This document shows positions 22,963 to 36,058 of a DNA stretch of 60,000 nucleotides, one piece after another. Made by a program: the position numbers and the translations under genes. Source of the stretch: Tubiluchus corallicola. Its lineage: Eukaryota; Priapulida; Priapulimorpha; Priapulimorphida; Tubiluchidae. Under the pieces are notes generated by a model. The model did not search any database and was not told the DNA's origin. It was given only the letters and a program-made list of their open reading frames with translations. The stretch lies in contig JAQGDQ010000074.1 of NCBI GenBank assembly GCA_030141605.1, positions 370,773 through 430,772 of the forward strand. The letters run 5' to 3'. How positions within the stretch are numbered: the stretch's first letter is position 1; each line of letters begins with the position of its first letter.

Positions 22963-24991
22963 AAGAAACCCTGTGCGAATATTCGTCCAAGTGTTGTCAA
23001 TAACGGTTTACGCTAGAACCCGTTATGCTATGAAAATGTAAGAACCCAGTTTAATCTAGAGTAGTAAAATCTAGAACAGTATAACTGATGAGACTGTTCG
23101 ATCGATAATCATTGTGTGCTTTACATTTGTCGTTATTCAAACAGAAGCTGAATAAACAGGCTAGTGTGTCGTTACACAAAATAGTGATATATGATGTATC
23201 ATTCACTTGATTTCAGGGGCGTAATTACGTATTACGGCATTTTTATTTTTTGCGCTTGCGCAATCTTTAAGTCATACATTACTGCTGACAATGACTTTGT
23301 TTACCTTCTAGATCTAGAAGCACAAAAGTCAGAATTCGCGTAATGCTACGTGTAAGACACAAATTTAGCATTTTTGGATTTTTCGCGTGATGCTAACTTT
23401 TAGAACCTATACATTAGACTGTTTTGTACGCCATCTTTGTGTGCTTCGTGCCGTACACCACAACATCCACACTTTCTGAAGAGTCTGCCACCTCAACATT
23501 TGTCAAAGGGAATGTTTTATTTGCTTTTGAAAATGTGAAAATATGATTGAACAACCATTTTCGTTTTTTTCATAAACATAAACATAGACATTTTATTTAT
23601 CTCCTCATTTAGACCAAAATACAAATAGGCTATAATTGCTGTAATTATTAACTAATCAGGATAAATTATGCATAAAGGAAAGAGTTAGGGGGTGCAGGAG
23701 ATAAGGTAGCGAAAGAGCAATTGGTCATCAAGTCATCTACCCTTCTCAGGTTAGTGTAAATTGCGAATAAATTCACTTTGAGCACCTCCCTTAGCACTCA
23801 GCGTTGTATTCAAGCATTACCTCTTTCTTCAAAATAGGATTTCTTTCTAAATTTTCTATTTTTCAGTTTTTTAAATGTGTTCATTAATCAAGCGAGCTAA
23901 CGATTATAAGCTAATCCGGAATGCGAAGTGTTGGGTTACTGCTTACTGAGCTTTACTGTGTCTCGATTAGCATCGGCTCCGAGATGTGAAGTACTACCAT
24001 AACAAAGTATTCTTTTGCCAAATTTTTCATTGCTAGCTGCTTTACAAGTCGATGCGCAGCCTTCTTTTCAAAACCAGCTCCTCTAAAAGCCAAACTACGG
24101 CCGCATGTGCACCTAGATATGTTTTGCTCGGACGTACTTGTAAAATGTACAGGCTTTAATAAGATGCTATGTTTCGAATGATACACAATCTTTTCAGTTC
24201 TTTTCAGCCATTTAACAATTTTTTGCAAATACATGTAGTGCTTTATTGTGACGTCAGGAAATTAAAAAGCACCCCGCACCACACGACCCACATGATGCCA
24301 CATCACAAGACACCACCCACTTCACTCCAGCAGCAAAAACACTTTGCACAATAAGCCAGTAACTCAAGAATTGGCTTAACTAGACCACAAGTGAATTACG
24401 ATTTAATTCCATGTACGCATATCATTGTCGTTTAAACAATTTTATTATAGCTAATCCGCTTATAACGCACATAACCGCTTACCTAACACACAATGATGAT
24501 CACCACAAAAACAAAATGACATGACGGTAGGCCTACAAAAATTACGAAACCATTCAAAAGTACCTCGATTTAACAAAAGCATTAGTTATTATTGAAGGAA
24601 TGAAACGTGTCAAGTAAACTCTCATGTCTTACTTACTGGTATGGAGGATTTCTGACAGTGATTAGCATAATTATGTCTTTCGTTACTAAGAAGCCATTAT
24701 TAGACTGTTAAGCATCTGAAGATGGAGATATTTTAACACAGTTTTTGCCAGTGCTAAAATTCATTAGTCGTCATACTTGACGGAAACTGATATCATAAAA
24801 GATTAAAAAGCTTTATCAAGTGAACAACAGAAGATGTCAGCTTCTTAATTATGCATGCAGCCTGTTATTTACAAGAAAATGCTTGATGTCTGTAACATCC
24901 GATCAATATCTGCGACAAATAATTAATTAAAAGTAGACAAAAACACAATTTTCAAAGAGGCGCAATACTAGTCTGTTTAAATTACGTTAAC
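22963..24991. other. Intergenic DNA between the receptor and gene B
   Basis: The two genes are convergent here. A 93-codon open frame at 23953-24234 (-) has no recognisable family or splice context. An AATAAA on the minus strand at 24441-24446 could serve gene B, about 550 nt after its stop. Confidence 0.45.
23151..23156 (+). terminator. Poly(A) signal of the receptor gene
   Basis: AATAAA lies about 190 nt after the receptor stop codon. Confidence 0.55.
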
Positions 24992-25161
24992 TTAGTGCCC
25001 AGACATTTTCGCGTAATGAGAGTTGCCGTACTTGTCGTTATTGTGGTAGTTGCCGTATCCCTTGAAATCGCCCCAATCTTTGTGTTTAGATTTAAATCCA
25101 TTATCTTTGTACATCTGTTTGCCTCCATTGTCTTTGTAGGTATTGTCAAACTTGTATTTAC
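24992..25161 (-). CDS. Gene B exon 4 (second half of the C-terminal domain, stop)
   Basis: The acceptor is cgtgttttcag. The first two bases complete Gly. The exon encodes KYKFDNTYKDNGGKQMYKDN, GFKSKHKDWGDF, GYGNYHNNDKY and SGH, then TAA at 24994-24992. Confidence 0.88.
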
Positions 25162-28100
25162 CTGAAAACACGTTAAAATTAGATTAATGAAACGCAAAAT
25201 TACAACACAAAAGAATCCCAATTTAACAAAGACGAGACGTTTACTTCAGGCTTCTGGTGAAAGTTGAACATTAAGCAATTTTCGTTCAACGTTTTTATAC
25301 AATGACGCGTAAACGGAAACGATGTTGGATTTAATTCCGCATCACTGAGACCAATTTTACAAACTGTCGCATTGGTCTCACAAAGGTCGTGGTTTATAAT
25401 CCTTGTCACCAATCCTTTAACTTATCAGCTGTGCGAGCGACAAATGCGAATTTAGCAGCTGATATGAATGAGACAATAAAGATGTAGTAGACCAGTAGGC
25501 TGGGGGCAAATGAACTGGAGGACGTAGACATTGTATCAGTCTCAACAGAAATATATGATTATGAACAGTTACTTAGCCCAAACCAATACAGCCAAATCAA
25601 CTTTACTCAGAATGGAACAGTAAATTTAATTCAACCTAAATTTGTGTACTTCACAGAGATGGACCAAATAGGCAAACATTTTACATCAGAATGCATCGCC
25701 AACATTTTAGCCAATCAGCTTTAGAGTTCAAAGACTCAAAACGAAATAACTCACCTTTGCCCTTGCTAAAGTAGAAATCACCCTTTCCCCAATTATTTGT
25801 TTCTTTGCCATTCAGGTAGAGAGCGCCACTGCCGCCCCAATCAAGTTTTGCGCCATTACTGTCGTACTTTAGCATGTGTTGATACTTCTGCCAGTCATTA
25901 TCTGCCTGAAAATATCACAGAAAGTAGGCGAAAATGTGAAAATGCAGTATTTATTCCATCGTTAGGTCAGGCAACACATCTGAAATGACATAACTAGGAA
26001 AACTGAAGTAACGAATAGTTAGCAATTATGACTGCTAGGCAGCGTTTAATTAGAAAAAAGGGTTTAAAATACAATGATAAGCTTTTGGCCCTTAAGTGCT
26101 TTAAGAAAAATGTGATTTAATCACTATTTAAAAGAAAATATTTTCTACACAAATAATGTGTGATTTAGATTATGACAGTTTTTTTATTATATAGCCCTTT
26201 TAACTTATTATACCGCAGCGTATTTCTTGTTTCAGCGAGAGAGATATACTGTCTCCCATTTGCTGACGTACAAAGTTATACGATATGGTTATAATGATGT
26301 TGCTCGCAATAAAATGTGATAAAAGCCTATACTGTTTCAGTTTTATTGATTGAAGAGTTGTTTTGCAAGCTCTATTCGTATAGACAAACGTCACTGTGTT
26401 TAAAAGACGTGGGAGTGATTATTAAATGTCTGTGAGAATGAAAAAGTGGCAAAGGCCAGAGAAATCGATTAGGCCTATATATGCTCGTAATAGTGATTAT
26501 ACGATAATAAAAAAAACTCGCTAGCCATTAACAAACAAACAACATTTCTTATCAATTGTCTTTTCGTCTTAAATTTAAAAACAAAATTGGCTGTTAAATG
26601 AATATACAACATAATTGTCAGGAATCACGTAAGTCAAATGTCAGATTTCAGCTTTTCAACTTTATTTATTTCATTCATTTCAAAGTTGGAAGTGACATAC
26701 AATTGTAAAAATGTTAATGACAGTACATGTATGCCGTTTTGCAAATGTCCGTATAAATGAGTAATGCTATAGTAGAACGAAAAAGCAGACCAAAAGACAA
26801 TTAGATGTCTCAAATATGTTCAAACCACCTAGAAAAACTAGGTTACCTGACAAACGTGTTGCATTTTTCATATAAAATCGGTAAATTTCATCATCAAGAT
26901 TAAATTAACTAGCTTTTCTCAGGCTTTTATCGTGCTTGCCTTGATGGTCAGCCATGCAAATCACTTGCTCGCACTTTAGTGACCGACCTAATCTAGAGCT
27001 TTCCAAAAAATTGCTTGCTATCTATATCATTTTTTAAATTTTTTGCCAGAAAACAAAATTTTGGTCTGAGATGGCATAATAAATCTCGTGTATTAGCTGA
27101 AATACAATAGCATTTTTGTAAGTATACGTGTGTTTAAGGTAAATGTAAGTATAACAGATTTGCAACACTTTTGCAACTATTGTAGGTTTTCACATCGACT
27201 CTATAAACACAGATCTTTATAAAACAATTTATACAAGCCGTGATAACAGTTAATTATTAATAACTTAAATTCCAAGATTATTGCTAATGATGGAATGAAC
27301 CTGCAATGAATTATTATCGTGAAAAAATAGAACTGAGCTGGAATTGCTGAGTTTGGGATTTGAACCATAGAGCTTTGATATTACAAATTCAAAGCCATTG
27401 ACCACTGTACTCTCGTGCTAATGGTGTTGGGGCTAATACTGATAACTCAAATATTATTAAATATTTTAAAACTAATTTTTGCTGTAATTATTTCAATAGT
27501 GGATTTGGACACGCGAATTGTTACACTGAAAATTATGTAGTTGGAAGAAAATTATGTAGTCAAAAGTCGCGAGCGTAGCATTAACGTGATAACAAGATTA
27601 TATATTTCAAACTCCGGTGTCGAGCCAAGCTGGAAATAAACGATACGGTAGCCGCGTTGAATTTCAATTTCGTATCATGTATTTGCACAAGAAATGTTAT
27701 ATTTCTGTAACCAGTATCTAAATGTGTCGAAATAACTAGTTACTGTGTCGCCCATGATTTTGGGTATAAAAAGATAATTACTTTTTTAGATTACTCTAAA
27801 AGTATCAAATATGGCAGCTACTAAGTACCATGTTGAATGTTCTGAATATAAGAAAACAGGCACTCCCAAGTTTTGTGGCTGGACATATAAACAAGAGTAG
27901 CGCGAGACGAAAATGTTTGTTGGCAATAAAAATTTAAGCCTAAGTGTTAATAATATAGGATATCCAAGCTTACCCTGGAGTTAGATTACTTACAAAGTAT
28001 TTTCCCCAGTTAGTGGCGGAGGATTTAGCTTCTTCCATTTTTCCATATCCACCTCCCCCTCCACCTCCATATCCGCCTCCACCATGATCTCCATATCCAC

Positions 28101-29568
28101 CTCCTCCACCTCCATGTCCATACCCTCCACCTCCTCCATATCCGTACTGTCCTGAAACTAATACTGCCTGGAAAAATAAAATGCCGAGTTGCGGTTTTAA
28201 TTTACATCCAGATTGTCGAGTCTAGTCTAGCATAAAAATTTCGGTGCAAACTTCTTCTGGTTTAGGATGTTTTAATAGTTTACATTATTTTAAAAATATT
28301 AAAAATTAATATGATTTACCAAAGGAACAAAGTGACAATTTTATTGCGTTGAGTCTAGGATTTGTGAAAATTTTAGTAGCATCAAACTTGGCTTCATAAA
28401 TTCACAGCTCAGATTTTAATTCACAGATGTATTTGCCACGCTATTCTCTACACACAGCCATGCAGTGATTTTACACCTTCATGAGCATTGTAGCAGAAGA
28501 AAACAGGACACAAAAAAATTTTCAATTCCTGAGCATGAGTTTAGCGCAAGATGAACGTCATCGATTGACCACCTGTAAAGTAAACTGAAAATCAAGGTAA
28601 CGAGGGATTTGTGAAGCATCATATTAATGACTAGTGCAGCGATATATCTTCCTCACCAAAGATAAGAAAATGTTCTTTTTATTTATGGTGACATAAACGC
28701 ACTAGTAAATGGCTTCTAGTTTATACTGTCAGTGATGTACATGAGAAACTTTTTCTGCAGTGTACGATATGGTACGAAAATTAAAATTATCAAAAATGAC
28801 AAAATGAGTTACGAAGAATGATATGACAGTTAGAAAGAAATTGTATATTGTTTTTGAAGTACATCCGCTATAACCAACCCAGTCTTATATAGTCAGTCTT
28901 ATAAAGCATAGCATTTTTGCCCAGTCACGTTGCCCAGTGAACACTAGTTACTTAAATTAACAGTTTGCAGTGCTCTGAATGTTTTTCTGTAGTGAAGACT
29001 AGGGCAGACTACTGCATATCCTGAGTCTGATTGCTTCCTTTTCTTCTGCTTAAAAAATCGCTTTTTATACAGCTCTGACTTTGCAAATCGGCATTTAACA
29101 CTCAACGACAGGCCTATTTAATGCGTAATTACGTTTTTAACTAATACTACTATTTAATACCACAATTATGCTTTGTTTATGCTACAATTACACATAATAA
29201 ATAAATAAATAATACAGATGTATGTAGTGAGACCGGATACCAGTTAACTTCAAAATTTATGTTCTAAGACGACACACTGAAGCAGCGCCTTGTTTAAATG
29301 CATATCCATTCTCTAGCAACGATGGTGGTAGCTTAGTCACTCTTCTCAAAGATTTAAAAAAACGTAAAATCTTGATGAAGCCCAAGTTTAAGATTACACA
29401 TTAAATGACAAGTAAAATGCTTGGGAAATTCACATTTTTAATTATTGCACTACTGAAATAGTGCTAGTTAATTAGCTGCCATAACAGGAAAATTTTTGCT
29501 GAAACAGAATTTTAATTACTCACCACTGTGGACAGTATTACTGATAACAGCGCATTCTGCGTGTTCAT
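24992..29568 (-). CDS. Gene B: secreted Gly/Tyr-rich protein with the same C-terminal domain as gene A (179 aa)
   Basis: The exons on the minus strand are 29568-29524, 28167-27994, 25905-25755 and 25161-24992. The intron phases are 0, 0 and 1, exactly as in gene A, giving 179 residues. Residues 1-21 are a signal peptide (MNTQNALLSVILSTV then AVLVSG). Residues 22-57 are QYGYGGGGGYGHGG-type Gly/Tyr repeat. Residues 58-73 (MEEAKSSATNWGKYF) are a linker, and 74-179 are the shared domain with NDWQKY, GKGDFYFSKGKGKYKFDNT, GGKQMY and YHNNDKY. There is no Cys in the mature protein. It is about a third the length of gene A, almost entirely because the repeat exon is short. It is probably an extracellular structural or matrix protein, and the function of the domain is unknown. 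Confidence 0.87.
25755..25905 (-). CDS. Gene B exon 3 (first half of the C-terminal domain)
   Basis: The 151-nt exon equals gene A exon 3 in length and phase. The acceptor is gatattttcag and the donor is AAAG|gtgagt. It encodes ADNDWQKYQHMLKYDSNGAK, then LDWGGSG, LYLNGK and NNWGKGDFYFSKGK. Confidence 0.88.
25906..27993 (-). other. Gene B intron 2
   Basis: This 2.1-kb AT-rich intron contains a tRNA-like SINE head at 27.35 kb. Nothing else is recognised. Confidence 0.6.
27352..27428 (-). mobile_element. tRNA-derived sequence (SINE head or pseudo-tRNA)
   Basis: On the minus strand there is a box-A-like acagtggtcaatggc, an anticodon-arm-like ctttgaatttgtaatatcaaag with a Thr-type TGT triplet, and a box B ggttcaaatccc at the right spacing. 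The acceptor stem pairs poorly, so this is a decayed tRNA or SINE rather than a working tRNA. Confidence 0.55.
27994..28167 (-). CDS. Gene B exon 2 (short Gly/Tyr repeat exon)
   Basis: The 174-nt exon of 58 codons has acceptor tttatttttccag and donor TACTTT|gtaagt. It completes the signal peptide (AVLVSG), encodes about 35 residues of Gly runs punctuated by Tyr and His, and ends in a linker with NWGKYF. Confidence 0.85.
28168..29523 (-). other. Gene B intron 1
   Basis: 1.36 kb of AT-rich sequence separates the signal-peptide exon from the repeat exon. I see no repeats or exons in it. Confidence 0.6.
29524..29568 (-). CDS. Gene B exon 1 (signal peptide start)
   Basis: ATG at 29568-29566 is preceded by aggaaaca. 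Fifteen codons end GTG|gtgagt in phase 0. The 45-nt length equals gene A exon 1. Confidence 0.8.
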
Positions 29569-31456
29569 TGTTTCCTACTGATGTAGGTTAAGAACCTTTA
29601 AAGACGAAAAAACGAATATTACTTCAACACTGCTCAGGAGTAATGGGTGAACATGACTACAGCTGTCCAAACCTTGCCGAGCCTATCAATTACCTTAAAA
29701 GTTAAATTGTGAGCGAAATTATAAAAAATCATAATTCGAATAAAAAAACTGCACAAGCCAACATGGAGCTCGGATATTTATGTTTCATTACAACTTAATA
29801 TTTATTTCTCAAGAATTTACTGTTTAGTCAACACTATAAAATAAATAAGCGTTTAGTAGAACAAAAATAATCGATTACATATACAATGTAGAGAAAATTT
29901 ACACGACCTTCATTCCCTTACTTGATACTAAATCCTTTATTACAAAATATCTTACCTTATCCTGACACAGTCTGTCACAGATTAAGTTGGCTCATCTACT
30001 GTGAATTTAGAAAACAAATTCCTGAATGACTAATTGTTTTATTTAATGGTCTTTTATATCTGGGAAACGCACCAGTGAGCATAAATGCCTGTATTACCGA
30101 CCTGGCTCACCTTTATAAAACTAAGGCATAAAAGCAACATTATCTAACCAAAATAATAACTACTGACATCAAAAATTAAATCGAGCAGTATTTTACAAAA
30201 CTAGTTTATCCAAGACAAACATTAAGGGAGCCACACTCATAATGTCAGAACTTGTTTTCAATAATTACTGTTTTTCTAGGCGCAATAAAAGTTTGACCCT
30301 AATGCAAAAACTCATTTGTTATGATTTAAAATTGGCAAAATTGCGTCTAAAATGCCTGTTACACAACTTCTGACCTAGTGAAAGATGGTACAGCGATTAA
30401 TGTAGCGTTTGCCTAGCAAAAGGCTACATGTGATAAAAAATGATGAATCAGTTTTATTATACTTATAACGTGCTGAGTTATTTGCGATTAGTTGGAGAGC
30501 TGAATAAAGACCATGCCCTAAAACTGGCCTAAATTATTATTTATAACAGTGGCTTATAGACTAGTTACTCGTAAATTATACGTTCAGTACATCACGCGTC
30601 TAACTGAGTGTTGTGCCTGAAGTACAATTTCTTCCAGCACTCTCAGTATTCGGTTTTCAGTACAAAACACGCAAATCGAAGCTCAGAATAGACTCGATAC
30701 GGACTATGCTGCCCTGCCTGAGATTACAGTCAAATCGACATTGATGAGTAGTTTTCTAGCATATACCTTACTTTCACCATTTTGTTAAGCTTTAAAAAAT
30801 AAGCGAAGTACTTAGTTTATAAGTGCCTCTACACAGTCTTGTTTTGACAGCTTTACTTGTACCTCCACTGGCATTTTTGCACTTTTCCTATGAGACGTAT
30901 AAACTCAAATACTTAAGGCCTTCATTTTCGCACCTACCACATGTTTAAAGTATTCTCATACCGGACAAGTTATTTATATTGAACACACCGACATGGAAAG
31001 ATGGAAAAAACTGTGAAGAATTGTCGAATTTCATAGTTTATACATGAACTGCTCGTAGTGCCCCTTTGGACGTGATATGTTAGTAAGTTAGCTGGATGAA
31101 GTACTTTGACGCAACAGTAATGTACACGTGTAAAAGCGAACAAATATAAGCTTGCATTTAACGAACTGTGACAAATCTGTTCCAGCATAGCTGAAAATAT
31201 TCGCTGTATAATTATTTATAAAAAGGAAGTATCCTGACCAGTGTATTACAAGAACCAGAAAACTGTTGGTGACCATTTTTTCATAAACGGGTTGCAGTAG
31301 TTTATCCTGTAAGTTCCACGTCATTATGCAGAAGTTCAGCAGCATAACATGGTAATTGCTTAGATGCACATACAGGAAATAGCGATTGAACTCCTGGCTA
31401 TGAATGAGGGCGTCTTCAGGAATTCCTTAGACAATTATTACCGATATTATCTAGAT
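29569..31456. other. Region upstream of gene B
   Basis: This presumably holds the gene B promoter. A possible 3' splice site (tcgtctttaaag) lies about 30 nt before the gene B ATG, so a 5' UTR exon may exist upstream. Short open frames on the minus strand at 30970-31369 are not recognisable. Confidence 0.35.
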
Positions 31457-31835
31457 CAGGGGTGTCCAACCTTTTTGAACTGAGGGCCAAGTGTACAACC
31501 TTCAAAGTAGTCGCGGGCCGGATTAGCAATTTCACAACCACAAAAAGACAATGAAGCACAAAATACATTTTATGTTACATTTAAGCTAGAAGAGACAGTC
31601 TTGTAAGTTTATGCTTTTGATCAGTTTAATGTGAAGTCTGGCACTGCTTTTGTTTTGTTTCCTTTCCTGTTGAGGTGCCCTTCATTGGACAAATATCCAA
31701 CAATTCCTCGACGACAACAAAAGTTTTCGTAACTCCTCTTACAAATACAGCCAGTTGAGCGGTGTCACTTATGTCCGTGCTCTCATCAACCGCAAGCTGT
31801 AGAACTCGCAACCGCTGAGTCTCTAGATTCTAGAT
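31457..31835 (-). mobile_element. hAT transposon fragment
   Basis: The left end starts caggggtgtccaacc, followed by a gagggccaag and gcgggccgga region typical of hAT terminal sequence. On the minus strand, 31626-31811 encodes LAVDESTDISDTAQLAVFVR and then EELLDICPMKGTSTGKE, a conserved block of GTF2IRD2/ZBED-like hAT transposases. The rest of the transposase is missing, so this is an internally deleted, dead copy. A ctagat-like duplication may flank it. Confidence 0.75.
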
Positions 31836-33660
31836 AAAAAGGTGGGGTATATGACGTATTTACTTGGGCAATCAATGTGTTTTTTTATTAAATTCTTGTG
31901 CTGCAGACTGCTGCCACCTGCAGTTAGCAACTGAAACTAGAATATAGTTTTGTATGATTCTGATTAAGATTATCCAAGGTTTTTCCTAGTTTTCCAAAAA
32001 GTTACGAGAAAAAAATCATTCCTTTACTGCCTTTGTTATGTAGTTAATTGGACATTGGTGACTGATGTAATGGTGGGTTGGTCTGTTGGCTGGCTGGCAA
32101 GTTAGTTGGTTGGTCAGATGGTTGGGCAGTCGGTCAGTCGATCGATCAGTCAGTCGGCTGGTCGGTCAATAGTTAGTTATTTGGTTGACTGGCTGGTCGA
32201 CTTTACACTAGCACTTTAGTATTTTGCCGACATATTATTGACATTGACATTATTGAAAAGGTCCAGAGATATTTCACTCACATGTTGTTTGCTCGTTGTC
32301 AATTCCTATATTAAAGCACAAGAAAACCCTCCACTTACATAAAGCTTTAAAAATTCGTCTTGGAATTTTATAACACTTACACAGTGACTTTTTGTATACA
32401 GGGCTTAAGTCGGCAGTAACGCTGTATAAAACTTGTAAATTTAAACTTCCGCGATGACCGTTCGACGCCGCCATTCAGACGATAAGTCATTTGGAAAAAG
32501 GTTAGATAATATTGCGTGGCGGTTGGGCAAAAAAATAATCACAACATTCGTAACGCACACTTCACTAACTAAGAAAATTTTAAATTACTGTATCTTGTCA
32601 ATAAGATTAAAAATACGCTTTTTTGGTTAGTGAGTGGTGCATCTTGGAGGGTGAGTCAGCGACATTTTACCAATTGGAGAAAATTTTTTAAATAATTAAT
32701 AATTTGCTTTTTCTGTTATATTAGTCTTTCAAGCCAGTAAGCGAAATGTTAAGCAATATAACTTAGAACGGAAAGTTTCTTCTGATATAGTTTAACATTT
32801 CCTTTTCTTCCTGTGATTTAAGTTGTGCGTATGTAACGTCATGTTATGGCGCGGTCGGAACAGTATTGCCGATTGCGGGAGATTTAAAATGAAAGCAAAC
32901 AAAAAGTCCTTTCAACGCGAGTGCGACATAGGCATAAAATTGCTATAAATTAATATAATTTTTAAGGCGATTTTTCTGAAACGTACTTCAGGTACACCTT
33001 TTCTTTAATAGACTCCATGCGCTAACTATTGAGCCACTTGAAGCACGTGGTATATTGTATATGACCTAAAATGATTTATAAAATTTGTCATACCTGGTAG
33101 AATTAGCCTTCGATGATTTTTTTCCACTTTGCATGTAACAGAGGATTGCGTAGGTATAATTTTAAATTATATTTAAAGTATTCAGGCTAAACATATGCAA
33201 GTATTCATCTGCCAGTAGAATTTTCAAAATTTGGAATAATTTGGAACGGAAAGTCCGACAACGTTTCGTGATTCAGTTGCTTCTTTTGACAGCCGATACA
33301 TTCAAAAAAGTTTAAACATATTTACATCCAATTTTCTTCAAAATCAACAGTGTGCGGAACTGCGAATTAAGCCCCAACCAAATTATCCTTGGATTCATTT
33401 CTGTGAAAATTTAAATTATAAACCATTATCTATGAGATGCAGCTGTTGGACTGACGTGCAATAAACAGTTGGATCCTTACTACAAACATTGAGCCACATA
33501 ACCCTTTTTGAGACTGACATGTTGTCTGTATCTATTTGCGTGTTTGACTACAATAAAAATAAATAAGGTGTTGGCAAAGATTACCAGTCACTAAAACAGC
33601 GACCAGCTAATGACTTACGCTACTCATTAATGACAGTCGACGTACTATCACTGTGAACTG
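31836..33660. other. Intergenic, no gene recognised
   Basis: AT-rich DNA with one degenerate GGTT-type tract at 32.07-32.2 kb. No supported exon. Confidence 0.5.
32070..32195. repeat. Degenerate tetranucleotide tract (GGTT/GGTC/CAGT)
   Basis: Units such as ggttggtc, ggctggctggc and cagtcggtcagtcgatcgat occur back to back. Confidence 0.7.
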
Positions 33661-33675
33661 AAATTGCCTTTAGTT

Positions 33676-33966
<291 letters not shown>

Positions 33967-34675
33967 ATTCCTTCTTTTCTAATTCACATACTTATGAAGC
34001 TAAGCTGCGACTAACCCAGTTAATAACAGGATTGGTAGCCGCTGTAAAGCTTTTTCAGTGACGTTTCAAGGGCCATGTTGTACTTGCTAATTTTCTCTTT
34101 GAAAAAGGATGTATACACATCTTGGTAAGACACCACCACCAGTTCAAAGTCTTATCTTTGATGATTCATTACAGCCCGGCCCCGTCACAATCACCCAGTA
34201 GTAGCAGGAGGCCTTTATTCTTGTTTGCAATATGATTAACTGTATAAGAAAGTTTGAAGCGAAAAATATCTCGAAGCTTCGAAGTCCCGCTTAGGTCATC
34301 ATTCATCGTGTTGCAAACGACTTGAATAAACTAAAAATCTAAACTGAAATTCTGTCGTCTGGGTATCGATCAAAATGTCGTAGAAGATGTATTATTGCTG
34401 GGGTCTCCTGCAGAGGCTGCGGAATGGTCTGAAAATTTTTTGAAGACTGGTCACAGCTGCTAACTTCAGCAGCTGCAAGAATTTTTTTATTTTAATTTTT
34501 TCTTCGTGATAGGTTAACACATTCGTGTTTTTAAATGCAGTTTTACATTGTGTTAAGGTAATAATTACTCGAAATTGTAAAAGTATCGTTGTATTTCTTC
34601 CATTTTGTTTTGTTAATTCACTTTTAATAATCTACAAACTATCATGTGCACTAAAATAGTAATTTCACCTTCTAA

Positions 34676-34810
<135 letters not shown>

Positions 34811-35099
34811 CTAACGAAGAAAAATTGTAAATTTTTTATATTATAATGCATGCTTTATTCTAAAATTCATCAACAGATTTGGTAGCGTCGCTTTTAGGTC
34901 TAATGTTTTGTCTGGTGGTTTAATGAGTTGGCACAATTTGCCCATACTGTATACTGTTGACAGCATGGTTTTCTTAAAATCTAATAAAATTGTCCAAAAA
35001 ATTCCATTTGTGGCATTCACTAACTTTTGCTTCATTCGTCAAGGAAAGCAGCACCGTACGCTGTTACCGTAGCGAGAGAGAGAGGGGGGATTTTGTAGT

Positions 35100-35192
35100 A
35101 TAACATAATTCTGGTATATCGTATAAGAATCAGCTCGATATAAGAATCACTTTGCCTTCTCCCGAGGTGATTCTTATAACGAGAGTCCACTG
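35100..35192. mobile_element. pogo/Tigger-like element end
   Basis: Read on the minus strand the end begins cagtggactctcgttataag and continues gaatcacctcggg and gattcttata. This is like the terminal repeats of Tc1/mariner-superfamily pogo elements (CAGTnGACnCTCGTTATAA). It abuts a TA dinucleotide at 35193-35194. A second end or transposase is not seen. Confidence 0.5.
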
Positions 35193-35931
35193 TATCTACT
35201 AGACGTAAAACTAACTACCCTAATTTTTGACAAGTGATGTATTTACACGTGACACCCATTGAAACAACCCATAATTTTTACAATTTTAAAAATTTTGAAT
35301 AATTTTCTAAGCAGTACTATACTACATGCATGTGATTAGTTCGGTAGCAAGAGGAGGAATGTTTAAAAAACATAAACTTAAGAAAAATATTCTCTTTCCT
35401 TAATTTTTTGTATTTACTATACTTACCGTACTATATTTACTGAAGTATGACTAAAGAACGTTACTTAATAATAATAAAAAAGAATAATGTTAAAGGACTA
35501 AACAAGAATAATATTAAACGGGTAACACTAAATGTAAATAAGTTGATACGCAAATTCCTAGCTTTAAGCTGTGATAGCTTGCTGATGAAGCCATACCGTA
35601 GTTTGCTACAACTGCAGCTCTGCCTGTGGTGGCAAGAAGAACTGAGAGCCAGAAACAATCTCGATAAACCCTTATCAAGCTGCTCACTTGCGTCACGTGA
35701 GCCATGCACATCTCATATTGAGCCGCTTCACTTCTTGTAACGAAACACAATTATCATCGCAGTGATAGGATTACGTATTAAAATTATGGTTTCTCGCTTG
35801 AAAACGGACAGAAAATTTATACCGTGTGCAGGAAAACGAGTGAACTACGGAAAAAGATGTTAGAACTGAACAAAATAATCAGAATTCTTGACATTTGTTA
35901 AGACGATGCCGTAACATTATCAACAGATTTG
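35193..35931. other. Intergenic, upstream of the orphan signal-peptide exon
   Basis: Overlapping short open frames at 35447-35750 on both strands show no family signature. I see nothing else. Confidence 0.4.
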
Positions 35932-36058
35932 ATGATTGTTCGGAAGCAGAGTTCAGGAACAATGTCAATGAAGTTTTTAAAAGATTTGACAAGAACAATA
36001 ATCTTGCTGCTGAATTGTTTAGTTTTTTCAACATTTGCTGCTCAGGTTGTGAGAATAG
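35932..36058 (+). CDS. Candidate orphan first exon with signal peptide
   Basis: In-frame ATGs at 35932, 35962 and 35968 lead into MKFLKDLTRTIILLLNCLVF, then STFAAQVVRI, and stop at a consensus donor (ATAG|gtaagt, phase 1). The sequence looks like a signal peptide followed by the first beta-strand of a periplasmic-binding-type ectodomain (VVRIG, as in ionotropic glutamate receptors), which is only a suggestion. No second exon could be identified in the rest of the window. A cag acceptor at 36694 would add only eight codons before a stop. Confidence 0.35.
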
